Source: Bacteroidota bacterium (lineage in GTDB: Bacteria; Bacteroidota; Bacteroidia; Chitinophagales; Chitinophagaceae). Taken from it: a DNA stretch of 14,406 nt. The notes beneath the pieces were generated by a model. The model was given only the letters and a program-made list of their open reading frames with translations. It was not told the DNA's origin and ran no database searches. Within the stretch, counting starts at the first letter, position 1. Every line of letters begins with the position of its first letter. The stretch covers positions 1 to 14,406 of the forward strand of contig JAEZAM010000098.1 of the NCBI GenBank assembly GCA_023430465.1, in the 5' to 3' direction. The translations under genes were made by a program, and so were the position numbers. Shown here one piece after another: positions 1 to 6,729 of this stretch.

Positions 1-668
1 GTCTTACATATACTGTAGTAGGTGGCGCAGACCGGTTCAGCCGCACGCCTGACCTCGTTGCCCGCAACCTTAGCTTCGAAACCTCCATTTTTGAATTCAG
101 CGCCGTTGGCGAATACTATCTCCTTAATCTCTACGAAACAAAATTCAGTCCATACGCCTACGCAGGGCTTGCCGTGTTTCGCTATAATCCCTATGCATAT
201 TACAATGGCGAAAAAGTTTACCTCAAACCTCTCAGTACGGAAGGGCAGGGGCTCCCCGGATACACACACGCAAAACCTTACAGTCTTACCCAGTTCGCTA
301 TACCCTTCGGAGCCGGTGTGAAATACGCCTTTACCGAAAAATTGCGGCTCGGGTTGGAAGCGAGCTTCCGGAAACTGTTTACCGATTACCTGGATGATGT
401 GAGCACGCGCTATGCGGATCCCGCCGACCTGCTGGCAGCGCGCGGTCAGCAGTCGGTAGACCTTTCCTATCGCGGTGATGAGGTTCCCGGTGGCGAAGTC
501 ATTTATCCCGCCAAAGACGCGCAACGTGGCGGTTCAAAATACAAGGACTGGTATTACTTCGCCGGTTTACACCTGACTTACCGCCTGGGCAGCGGAGAGG
601 GTGGCGGACTCTTCGGAGGCGGCAAGGGCCGGAAAGGCGGAACGGCCTGCCCCGTAAATGTATATTGA
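1..668 (+). CDS. DUF6089 family outer-membrane beta-barrel protein (3' part)
   Basis: The frame is open from base 3 to a TGA at 666-668, so the 5' end, including any signal peptide, lies outside the window. About 221 residues are visible. Near the left edge they include a D-R-F-x-R...RNLSFET stretch followed by alternating polar/aromatic strands (EYYLLN, SPYAYAGLAVFRYNP, YNGEKVYLKPLSTEGQG). This order matches the DUF6089 barrel proteins of Bacteroidota, in which the RNLSF segment precedes a YLFGGLxxFxFNP-like strand and an LxPLGTEGQ loop. Later strands (GAGVKYAF, LRLGLEASFRKLFTDYLDD, WYYFAGLHLTYRLG) also fit a porin-like barrel. The C-terminus is a short Gly-rich basic tail. The role is presumably structural in the outer membrane; no function is established. 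The family call is good; the exact 5' limit is unknown. Confidence 0.8.
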   Translation, partial: LTYTVVGGADRFSRTPDLVARNLSFETSIFEFSAVGEYYLLNLYETKFSPYAYAGLAVFRYNPYAYYNGEKVYLKPLSTEGQGLPGYTHAKPYSLTQFAIPFGAGVKYAFTEKLRLGLEASFRKLFTDYLDDVSTRYADPADLLAARGQQSVDLSYRGDEVPGGEVIYPAKDAQRGGSKYKDWYYFAGLHLTYRLGSGEGGGLFGGGKGRKGGTACPVNVY

Positions 669-700
669 TCCCCGCTAACTTTTCCCGCCCTGCCGTGTTG

Positions 701-708
701 TACCTTTG
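701..708 (+). promoter_or_regulatory. Bacteroidota -7 promoter box before ubiD
   Basis: TACCTTTG is a perfect match to the Bacteroidota -7 consensus TAnnTTTG. It sits 17 nt before the ubiD ATG, which would give a leader of only about 11 nt. A T-rich stretch at 680-683 could serve as a weak -33 element (spacer 17 nt). The same octamer precedes ndk in this window. Confidence 0.55.
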
Positions 709-725
709 CAACATTTACCCAAGGC

Positions 726-2645
726 ATGGCATACAAAAATCAACAGGCATTCATAGAAGCGCTGGAAAAAGCTGGTGAACTGGTTCGCATAAGTACCTAT
801 GTAAACCCTCATCTTGAGATAGCGGAGATCACCGACCGTATCAGCAAGCAACCCGGCGGGGGCAAAGCATTATTATTTGAAAATACAGGGTACGATTTCC
901 CGGTGCTGATGAATGCATACGGCAGCGAGAAACGTATGTGTATGGCACTTGGCGTGAATCACCTGGATGATGTGGCGCACGAAATCGAACAGCTTTTCAA
1001 ACTGCTCGCTTCGCCAAAAGAAAGCATACTTGACAAGTTGAAACTTCTCCCGAAGCTCGGGCAATTCGCCTCCTGGATGCCGAAGGTGAGAAAAGGCCGC
1101 GGTGAATGCCAGGAAGTGGTAATGGCCACACCTGATATCAGCAAACTACCGGTCATTACCTGCTGGCCTAAGGATGGCGGTCCCTTTGTAACGCTGCCGG
1201 TCATTCATACCAAGGACCCGAATACACACAGCCGGAATGTGGGCATGTATCGCATGCAGGTTTTTGGCCCTACGCTAACCGGTATGCACTGGCACAAGCA
1301 CAAGGTCTCAGCGAAACATTTCATGGAATACAAAAAGCTGAACAAGCGCATGCCTGTAGCGGTAGCACTTGGGGGTGACCCTGCTTATGCTTATTCTGCC
1401 ACAGCACCACTGCCGGAAAATGTGGATGAATACATGCTCGCAGGATTTCTTAGGAAAAAGAAAGTAGAACTGGTAAAATGTATAACGCAACCAGATATAG
1501 AAGTTCCCGCCGATGCAGATTTTGTGATAGAAGGATATGTTGATCCGGCTGACGAACTGATCTGGGAAGGGCCATTTGGTGATCATACCGGTTACTATTC
1601 GCTGCCCGACTGGTATCCACGTTTTCATATCACGGCCATAACACACAAAAAAAATCCGGTATACCCCGCTACGATCGTAGGCATCCCGCCACAGGAAGAT
1701 GCCTGGTTGGGCAAGGCAACAGAACGGATTTTCCTCGCCCCGATCAAAATGACCATGGTACCCGAGATCATCAACATGGACATGCCCGTGGAGGGTGTGT
1801 TTCATAACCTGGTGATCACGCAAATAAATAAGGAATACGCTGGCCAGGGCCAAAAAGTAATGAATGCGATGTGGGGTGCGGGGCAAATGATGTTCAACAA
1901 GATCCTGGTGATGGCCGACAAGCCGGTGGACATAACACGCTACAGGGAACTATCGCAATATGTATTTAAAAACCTGAACCCGGCCACAGATATTTATTTT
2001 TCACAGGGGCCGATGGATGTCCTCGATCATAGCTGCAGTAAACTTGGCTTTGGTGGCAAGATGTGCATTGACGGCACCGAAAAAACAGCAGAGGAAAAGG
2101 ACGACCGTTATCAATGGACATCATTAGAACCGGGAGTCATAACAGCGATCACTGAGCTGCTACAAAAAAACCAGGACATCACTTCCTTCAATACCAACTT
2201 GCTGCAGGATGGGATTGCCTGCGTGGTTCTGGCTGTCCGGAAAGACCGCAGGGGGCATATCCGGGAGTTGCACAACGTGCTGTGTGCAGACCCTGCTTTC
2301 CGTGCCATCAAGATGGTGTTGTACGTTGAGCATACAGTCGATGCGGCCGACCTGGCGACGAGCCTCTGGCGGTTCTGCAACAATCTCGACCCGCGCCGGG
2401 ATTCCCATCTCTACCAGCACGAGGATGCCAATGGGTCTTTCGCATGTATGGGTTTTGATGGAACAAGAAAAACAAAAGAGCACGACGATTTCCAGCGCGA
2501 CTGGCCAAATATCATCGTAGCCGATGATGCTACTATTGCATCGGTTGATGAGAAATGGCCCGGTCTTTCGCTGGGAGGGTTTGTGCCGTCACCATCGCTG
2601 AAGTTCAAAGGGCAGATGTATGGAGAGGAAGCGGTAGTGGGGTAG
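726..2645 (+). CDS. ubiD: UbiD family decarboxylase (probably quinone biosynthesis)
   Basis: This 639-residue protein belongs to the prenylated-FMN-dependent UbiD (de)carboxylases, which act on polyprenyl-hydroxybenzoate or related quinone precursors and depend on a UbiX partner for cofactor. Seen directly: NVGMYRMQ (171-178, with N171 and R176 the expected metal/cofactor residues), ALGGDPA (214-220), and EGPFGDHTGYY (281-291), where E281 and D286 with R176 form the expected E-R-D catalytic set. It is longer than the roughly 500-residue E. coli enzyme. The extra length appears to be a second copy of the C-terminal subdomain: residues about 358-460 and 496-595 share the pattern of NLNPATD/NNLDPRRD and then DGTxKTxE. 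Bacteroidota make menaquinone, so a menaquinone role is likely, but the substrate is inferred. The ATG follows a consensus -7 box. The downstream spacer is full of repeats, so it is probably monocistronic. Confidence 0.9.
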   Translation: MAYKNQQAFIEALEKAGELVRISTYVNPHLEIAEITDRISKQPGGGKALLFENTGYDFPVLMNAYGSEKRMCMALGVNHLDDVAHEIEQLFKLLASPKESILDKLKLLPKLGQFASWMPKVRKGRGECQEVVMATPDISKLPVITCWPKDGGPFVTLPVIHTKDPNTHSRNVGMYRMQVFGPTLTGMHWHKHKVSAKHFMEYKKLNKRMPVAVALGGDPAYAYSATAPLPENVDEYMLAGFLRKKKVELVKCITQPDIEVPADADFVIEGYVDPADELIWEGPFGDHTGYYSLPDWYPRFHITAITHKKNPVYPATIVGIPPQEDAWLGKATERIFLAPIKMTMVPEIINMDMPVEGVFHNLVITQINKEYAGQGQKVMNAMWGAGQMMFNKILVMADKPVDITRYRELSQYVFKNLNPATDIYFSQGPMDVLDHSCSKLGFGGKMCIDGTEKTAEEKDDRYQWTSLEPGVITAITELLQKNQDITSFNTNLLQDGIACVVLAVRKDRRGHIRELHNVLCADPAFRAIKMVLYVEHTVDAADLATSLWRFCNNLDPRRDSHLYQHEDANGSFACMGFDGTRKTKEHDDFQRDWPNIIVADDATIASVDEKWPGLSLGGFVPSPSLKFKGQMYGEEAVVG

Positions 2646-2650
2646 GATGC

Positions 2651-2687
2651 TGGATGGGCTGGATACTGGATGGGCTGGATACTGGAT
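2651..2687 (+). repeat. Short tandem repeat, 16-nt unit, after ubiD
   Basis: Two perfect copies of TGGATGGGCTGGATAC (2651-2666, 2667-2682) are followed by a partial TGGAT. The same TGGAT-word recurs as TGGATGCTGGATGC at 2753-2766, so the whole spacer is built from related short words. It starts only 6 nt after the ubiD stop. Confidence 0.8.
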
Positions 2688-2714
2688 AAAACTTTGCGTC
2701 TTTGCTCACTTTGC

Positions 2715-2743
2715 TCCCGAAGTCTCGTCCCGATCCTTCGGGA
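2715..2743. repeat. Inverted repeat in the ubiD-traB spacer
   Basis: TCCCGAAG (2715-2722) is perfectly complementary to CTTCGGGA (2736-2743), giving an 8-bp stem with a 13-nt loop. A competing 6-bp stem, TCCCGA (2728-2733) with TCGGGA (2738-2743), uses a 4-nt loop. No T-tract follows, so a terminator is not supported. TTTGC words at 2693, 2701 and 2710 lie just upstream. Confidence 0.6.
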
Positions 2744-2766
2744 TTGCGTGCCTGGATGCTGGATGC

Positions 2767-2794
2767 TTTTTTAATTTTTAATTTCTAATTGAAG
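2767..2794 (+). repeat. AT-rich repeat module, copy 1
   Basis: This 28-nt AT-rich stretch begins TTTTTTAATTTTTAATTT. It matches 2882-2909 at 24 of 28 positions, and those two copies bracket the palindromic element at 2808-2849. A related copy lies at 10951-10975 beside the other hairpin island. It may be a module of a family-specific intergenic element. Confidence 0.55.
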
Positions 2795-2807
2795 AGGACG
2801 CCCTGGT

Positions 2808-2849
2808 CCCTGAGTAGCGCTGAGCGAAGCGAATGCGCGTATCGAAGGG
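2808..2849. repeat. GC-rich REP-like palindromic element
   Basis: About 42 nt run from CCCTGAGTAGCGC to CGAAGGG. The ends pair (CCCT with AGGG), an inner GCGC pairs with GCGC, and GCGAAGC sits in the loop, giving a long imperfect hairpin. I recognise this kind of sequence as a frequently repeated intergenic element of bacterial genomes (reverse-strand reading CCCTTCGATACGC). It lies between two AT-rich module copies. Copy number elsewhere in this genome cannot be seen from the window. Confidence 0.6.
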
Positions 2850-2881
2850 CCCTGAAATCGGCATGTGGGAAGGGATGGACA

Positions 2882-2909
2882 TTTTTTCATTTTTCATTTT
2901 TAATTCAAG
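2882..2909 (+). repeat. AT-rich repeat module, copy 2
   Basis: This second 28-nt copy begins TTTTTTCATTTTTCATTT and differs from copy 1 (2767-2794) at four positions. It ends 35 nt before the chosen traB start. A possible imperfect -7 box, TAAATTG (2923-2929), follows between it and the gene. Confidence 0.55.
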
Positions 2910-2944
2910 ACACAGAATACAGTAAATTGCCCAAAATGCTTTGG

Positions 2945-3847
2945 ATGAAAAGAATCAGTGCCGCTATGATCCTCAGTCTGCTCACCATGAGCACCTATGC
3001 CCAGGTGAAGCAGGAAAAAACGCTTCTCTGGAAAATCAGTGGAAACAAACTGGAGAAGCCTTCCTATCTCTTTGGTACCATCCACATGATCTGCAAGGAT
3101 GATGCATTGCTCAGCCAGAATCTCAAAAATATCATCAGTGATGCGGATGAGGTGTATTTCGAGGTGGACCTGGACAACATGGTGGAGATGCTCTCCGTGA
3201 TGGGCAAGATGAAAATGCGGGGCGATACCACGCTTCGTGACCTGCTTTCCGAGAAAGATTATAATACTGTTAAAGAGTATTTCGAGTCCAGGGGCTCCAT
3301 GCTTCCCTTTTCCATGCTGGAAACATACAAACCTATCATGGCTGCTTCGGTACTGGAGCAAAAATCCTTTCCCTGTGAAACCACGGCCATGATGGAGCAG
3401 GTGATCATGCAGGAGGCCAAGCAGCACGGTAAAAAGATCAAGGGTCTTGAATCCATGAGCTACCAGGTTGGCGTGCTCGATGACATTCCCTATAAATTAC
3501 AGGCAGAGCAGCTCGTAGCTTATATCGAAACCGAGAACAAGGGAGAAGGGGATAATAAACTACTCAATGAGATGATGGAGGCATATAAGTCGCAGGACAT
3601 CGAGCGGCTGGAAGAGATCATGCTGAAATCGGATGTGGGCGCGGCATCATATTCTGATATCTTATTGTACCGACGCAATCGCAACTGGATTGAGAAGATG
3701 AAGGATATTTTACCGGGTCAGTCCTTGCTCTTTGCTGTAGGGGCGGGGCATCTACCCGGAAAAGAGGGTGTGATCAGTTTGCTGCGCAAAGCAGGATACA
3801 CTGTTACCCCTGTAAAGAATGAAACCGCGAGTGTACGAACGATCTGA
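2945..3847 (+). CDS. TraB/GumN family exported protein
   Basis: This 300-residue protein starts MKRISAAMILSLLTMSTYAQ, a typical signal peptide with probable cleavage after TYA. The mature part opens with LLWKISG...SYLFGTIHM; the GTIH motif (44-47) is the hallmark of the TraB/GumN (PF01963) family. A conserved acidic EVYFEVDLDN segment follows, and the C-terminus carries GAGHLPGKEGVISLLRKAGY, the family's closing motif. Members resemble Tiki-type metalloproteases, but bacterial substrates are unknown, so no specific reaction is claimed. An in-frame ATG at 2936 would add three residues. The frame stays open to 2789, but that extension is translated repeat sequence and is rejected. The gene ends 5 nt before a strong hairpin shared with convergent ndk. 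Confidence 0.85.
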   Translation: MKRISAAMILSLLTMSTYAQVKQEKTLLWKISGNKLEKPSYLFGTIHMICKDDALLSQNLKNIISDADEVYFEVDLDNMVEMLSVMGKMKMRGDTTLRDLLSEKDYNTVKEYFESRGSMLPFSMLETYKPIMAASVLEQKSFPCETTAMMEQVIMQEAKQHGKKIKGLESMSYQVGVLDDIPYKLQAEQLVAYIETENKGEGDNKLLNEMMEAYKSQDIERLEEIMLKSDVGAASYSDILLYRRNRNWIEKMKDILPGQSLLFAVGAGHLPGKEGVISLLRKAGYTVTPVKNETASVRTI

Positions 3848-3852
3848 TAAAA

Positions 3853-3879
3853 AAAATGCCCGCTCATCGCGGGCATTTT
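3853..3879. terminator. Bidirectional intrinsic terminator between traB-like gene and ndk
   Basis: A perfect 11-bp stem, AAAATGCCCGC (3853-3863) with GCGGGCATTTT (3869-3879), surrounds the loop TCATC. The flanking A-run and T-run supply a U-tract in both directions. It lies between the convergent stops at 3847 and 3896. Confidence 0.9.
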
Positions 3880-3895
3880 AGATAAGTTGATCTTA

Positions 3896-4312
3896 TTAGA
3901 ATTTTTCCAGGCCGGAAAAGAAGAAGCTGCCTTCGATCGCTGCATTCTCGTCGCTGTCGCTTCCGTGCACGGCGTTCTCACCAACAGAAGTTGCATACAG
4001 TTTACGGATCGTTCCCTCTGCTGCATTTGCCGGGTTAGTAGCGCCGATCAGGTCGCGGAATGCTGTAACCGCATTGTCTTTTTCCAGGATAGCAGCAATG
4101 ATTGGTCCGCTGCTCATGAATTCCACCAGCTCTCCATAGAAAGGGCGCTCTTTATGTACTGCATAGAACTCACCGGCTTTTTCAGCGGAGAGTTTGGTAA
4201 GTTTCAATGCTACGATGCGGTATCCTTCTTTGATGATCCTGTCGAGGATAGCACCGCTATGTCCATTCCTGAAGGCATCAGGCTTGATCATGGTAAATGT
4301 TCTGTTGCTCAT
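3896..4312 (-). CDS. ndk: Nucleoside diphosphate kinase
   Basis: This 138-residue cytosolic enzyme transfers the gamma phosphate of ATP to nucleoside diphosphates through a phosphohistidine. The active-site motif NAVHGSDS is present (H116). The other conserved ligands are K10 (in TMIKPDAF), Y50, R86, T92, R103 and N113, all two below human NM23 numbering, so the enzyme should be active. The start is the ATG at 4312 (MSNRTFTMIKPDAF). An upstream in-frame start at 4357 would add 15 unrelated residues and would lie upstream of the promoter box, so it is rejected. The length is normal. The gene is probably monocistronic between the promoter at 4335-4342 and the terminator at 3853-3879. Confidence 0.97.
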   Translation of the reverse strand: MSNRTFTMIKPDAFRNGHSGAILDRIIKEGYRIVALKLTKLSAEKAGEFYAVHKERPFYGELVEFMSSGPIIAAILEKDNAVTAFRDLIGATNPANAAEGTIRKLYATSVGENAVHGSDSDENAAIEGSFFFSGLEKF

Positions 4313-4334
4313 TGTTTCGTTTGCTTTTGGCCCG

Positions 4335-4342
4335 CAAAGGTA
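4335..4342 (-). promoter_or_regulatory. Bacteroidota -7 promoter box before ndk
   Basis: Read on the minus strand this is TACCTTTG, a perfect TAnnTTTG box identical to the one before ubiD. It lies 22 nt upstream of the ndk ATG and would give a leader of about 16 nt. No clear -33 element is visible at the expected spacing. Confidence 0.55.
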
Positions 4343-4455
4343 GTGCAACGGCCGCAATTCGCGGGTTAAGCGGGCAATCTTTTGTATTTACACCCAAGTT
4401 TGACCGCCGAAACTTTGTTTTTCCTGATTTTTGAAGGCTATCTTCGCAACCATTT

Positions 4456-5463
4456 ATGAAACCGATAACCGAACTGTTCCCCCTGCTTTCACAACCACAG
4501 AAAGTGGTGATCACGATGCATCAGAAACCGGATGCAGATGCCATGGGGTCCTCCCTGGGCCTGGCGGCCTTCCTGAAACAGTTTGGACATTCCGTTACCG
4601 TAATATCTCCCACCAATTGGGCAAAGTGGCTCGACTGGATGCCAGGGTGTAATGAGGTGATCGATTATGAAGCTGCACGCGGAAAAGCCGAAGCAATCCT
4701 GGATGCAACCGACTGGTTGTTCTGCCTTGATTTTAACATTTTTCACCGGACAAAAAACCTGGCGCCCAAGCTGCAGCAGATCAATTGCACCAAGATACTC
4801 ATCGACCATCACCGGGAGCCCGACGAGCCATCGTTTGATTACGGTATCAGTGACACATCGAAAAGCTCTACCTGCGAGATGATCTATGATCTCGCGGTGG
4901 ATTCAGGTCATGAGGACAAGATCAATGAAGCATTCGCGGAGTGCATTTATGCGGGGGTTGTTTCAGATACGGGTTCATTTCGTTTCCCATCGGCAAAGGC
5001 CAGCGTGCACAGCCTGGTAGCTGATCTGAAAAGCCGTGGACTTCAACACTCCAAAGTTCACGAAAACCTGTTTGATAATTTCCTGGAAAACAAGATCCGG
5101 TTTACAGGTCATGTCCTCGTCAACCGGATGGAGGTGATGTATGAATACAATACGGCACTCATCGCCATCCCCAAATCGGATCTGCTCAAGTTCTATGTGA
5201 AGACAGGAGACACGGAAGGCCTCGTCAATTTTCCCCAATCCATCCAGGGCATCAAGCTGGTGGGGTTGGTAATTGACCGGGATGAAGAACGCAAGTGGAG
5301 TTTCCGAAGCAAAGGCGATTTCGATTGCAATACATTTGCCCGGAAATACTTTGAGGGTGGCGGACATTATAATGCCTCGGGTGGACGAAGCAGTGATTCG
5401 CTGGAGGTAACCGTACAAAAATTCAAACAGGCCATTAAAGAGAACAAATCTTTATTACAATAA
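4456..5463 (+). CDS. DHH/DHHA1 phosphoesterase, NrnA-like (nanoRNase/pAp phosphatase)
   Basis: The 335 residues carry the DHH signatures in order: H22-Q-K-P-D26-A-D28-A-x-G-S (motif I), CLDFN with D92 (II), LIDHH with D117-H118-H119 (III), and AGVVSDTGSF with D171 (IV). All are expected to bind two Mn ions. The C-terminal DHHA1 substrate-binding domain ends with GGGHYNASGG (about 299-308). Family members degrade 2-5 nt RNAs and dephosphorylate 3'-phosphoadenosine 5'-phosphate, so a cytosolic RNA-end or sulfur-nucleotide recycling role is inferred. The gene is divergent from ndk across 143 nt; a one-mismatch -7 box (GATTTTTG, 4426-4433) precedes it. Only 7 nt separate it from the FKBP gene, which implies co-transcription. 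Confidence 0.9.
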   Translation: MKPITELFPLLSQPQKVVITMHQKPDADAMGSSLGLAAFLKQFGHSVTVISPTNWAKWLDWMPGCNEVIDYEAARGKAEAILDATDWLFCLDFNIFHRTKNLAPKLQQINCTKILIDHHREPDEPSFDYGISDTSKSSTCEMIYDLAVDSGHEDKINEAFAECIYAGVVSDTGSFRFPSAKASVHSLVADLKSRGLQHSKVHENLFDNFLENKIRFTGHVLVNRMEVMYEYNTALIAIPKSDLLKFYVKTGDTEGLVNFPQSIQGIKLVGLVIDRDEERKWSFRSKGDFDCNTFARKYFEGGGHYNASGGRSSDSLEVTVQKFKQAIKENKSLLQ

Positions 5464-5470
5464 AACAACA

Positions 5471-6478
5471 ATGAAAAGAATCATTTATTTCCCGCTGATG
5501 CTTGGCGCCGTGCTGATGATTGCTGCTTCGTGCAACAAGGTCGATTACAAAAAAACATCCAGCGGTCTGCTGTACAAGATCGTTTCTAACGGAAAGGACT
5601 CCCTCGTGAAGGATGGCCAGTGGCTGAAACTGCATTTCCAGCAGCGCATCAGCCGCTCGAAGGGAAAAGACTCTGTTCTGCAAAGCAGCTATGGAAAAAT
5701 GCCTGTTTATGCGCAGGTTGCTGAAAACCCGCAAAATAATTACAGCCCCGGAGAAATTTTCAAAATGCTGCGCAAAGGGGACAGTGTTCTCACAGTTGTT
5801 ATCACGGATTCGCTGCTGAAGAAAGGCCAGTTACAGGAACTCCTGCCATTCATGCGAAAGGGTGACCGAATCACTACCGGCTTCCGTGTTGTAGATGTAT
5901 TCCGTGACGAAGCGAGCCTGAATGCAGACCGCCAGAAGGAAGAAGAAAAAGACAGGCCCCGCATGATGAAAGAGAGAGAAGAAGCCGAAGCCAGTTCCCG
6001 TAAGATGCGCAAGGAAATGCAGGACAAGCAGGTAGCGGAATATGAAAAGTCAGGAGAAGCTGCCAAACAGAATGCAACAATGGAAACATACCTGGCCGGC
6101 AAGAACATCAAGGCTGAAAAAGCCGGTACCGGCGTATATATCGTAATGAGCCAGCCAGGAACTGGTGATCTCATCAAGACAGGTCAATACGTGACTGTAA
6201 AATATGAAGGAAAATCGCTGCGCACTGATTCAACCTTCGACGCAGGAACCTTTACCCGTGCAGCAAACAGCGCAGAACTGATAGCCGGCATGGATCAGGC
6301 GCTATTGAAATTCCGCAAAGGAGGCAAGGGTACCATCTTCATTCCGGGTTACCTGGCTTATGGAGAGAATCCAGATCCAAGATCACCATTCAAACCAAAT
6401 GAAGCACTTCGTTTTGACATGGAAATCCTGGATGTATCAGATAAGATGCCTGAGCCACAAGGTCCTCCTGGTCAGTAA
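5471..6478 (+). CDS. FKBP-type peptidyl-prolyl isomerase lipoprotein, two FKBP-like domains
   Basis: This 335-residue protein has a lipoprotein signal peptide, with lipobox MIAASC and acylated C21. Residues about 27-145 form a divergent FKBP-like domain (SSGLLYKIVSNG...GQWLKLHF...MRKGDRITTGFRVVDVF). A charged Glu/Lys-rich, probably coiled-coil linker covers about 145-205. A recognisable FKBP domain spans about 220-328 (GTGDLIKTGQYVTVKYEGK, LIAGMDQALLKFRKGGKGTIFIPGYLAYG, LRFDMEILDV). It probably isomerises prolyl bonds or chaperones proteins in the periplasm. The first domain lacks the usual YxG core and may only bind. The gene follows the DHH gene by 7 nt and ends before a strong terminator. 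Confidence 0.88.
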   Translation: MKRIIYFPLMLGAVLMIAASCNKVDYKKTSSGLLYKIVSNGKDSLVKDGQWLKLHFQQRISRSKGKDSVLQSSYGKMPVYAQVAENPQNNYSPGEIFKMLRKGDSVLTVVITDSLLKKGQLQELLPFMRKGDRITTGFRVVDVFRDEASLNADRQKEEEKDRPRMMKEREEAEASSRKMRKEMQDKQVAEYEKSGEAAKQNATMETYLAGKNIKAEKAGTGVYIVMSQPGTGDLIKTGQYVTVKYEGKSLRTDSTFDAGTFTRAANSAELIAGMDQALLKFRKGGKGTIFIPGYLAYGENPDPRSPFKPNEALRFDMEILDVSDKMPEPQGPPGQ

Positions 6479-6532
6479 GGGTTTATTTCCCGGCCATTTT
6501 ATGGTTGATAAAATATATTATTGCATCTTTAC

Positions 6533-6564
6533 ACCGTCCCGTTACAACGGGACGGTCTTTTTTT
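6533..6564 (+). terminator. Intrinsic terminator after the DHH-FKBP operon
   Basis: ACCGTCCCGT (6533-6542) pairs with ACGGGACGGT (6547-6556) around a 4-nt loop; a C and then seven T residues (6558-6564) follow. The T-tract is present only on the plus-strand side, so it mainly ends the plus operon. Confidence 0.9.
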
Positions 6565-6591
6565 CAACGGATCGCGCGAATGGCCCCGTTT

Positions 6592-6678
6592 TTAGTCCAG
6601 CATCCGAAAGCGCAAGTACTGTCCCTTTGAATCCTCCACCCGAACCACCGTACTGGCATATATAACGGTATTATCCAT
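6592..6678 (-). CDS. Possible 28-codon micro-ORF downstream of folP
   Basis: On the minus strand an ATG at 6678 opens a 28-codon frame ending in TAA at 6592-6594. It begins MDNTVIYASTVVRVED and ends LRFRMLD. The codons look like those of neighbouring genes, the composition is beta-strand-like, and an A-rich CAATTGAA precedes the ATG, as at many Bacteroidota starts. It lies 51 nt past the folP stop, so it could be co-transcribed with folP. I do not recognise the product. It could equally be the 3' remnant of a lost gene or chance. Another minus-strand frame here is also open but lacks a start. Confidence 0.3.
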   Translation of the reverse strand: MDNTVIYASTVVRVEDSKGQYLRFRMLD

Positions 6679-6729
6679 TTCAATTGAAGAACCCGTTCAT
6701 TATGGACAGGCCTGATTTAGGTTACTTTA

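Noticed and set aside
2789..2944. N-terminal extension of the TraB/GumN frame back to 2789
   Set aside because: It is translation of the REP-like element and AT-rich module. The true protein begins at a clear signal peptide at 2945 (or 2936).
4313..4357. 15-residue upstream extension of Ndk
   Set aside because: It contains the -7 promoter box, and the canonical NDK N-terminus begins at 4312.
6516..6564. Possible tiny RNA from TATTATTG (6516-6523) to the terminator
   Set aside because: The box has one mismatch, no -33 element is seen, and the transcript would be little more than the terminator hairpin itself.
6360..6665. 101-codon plus-strand frame across the FKBP gene end
   Set aside because: It overlaps the FKBP gene out of frame and reads through the strong terminator; its composition is not protein-like.
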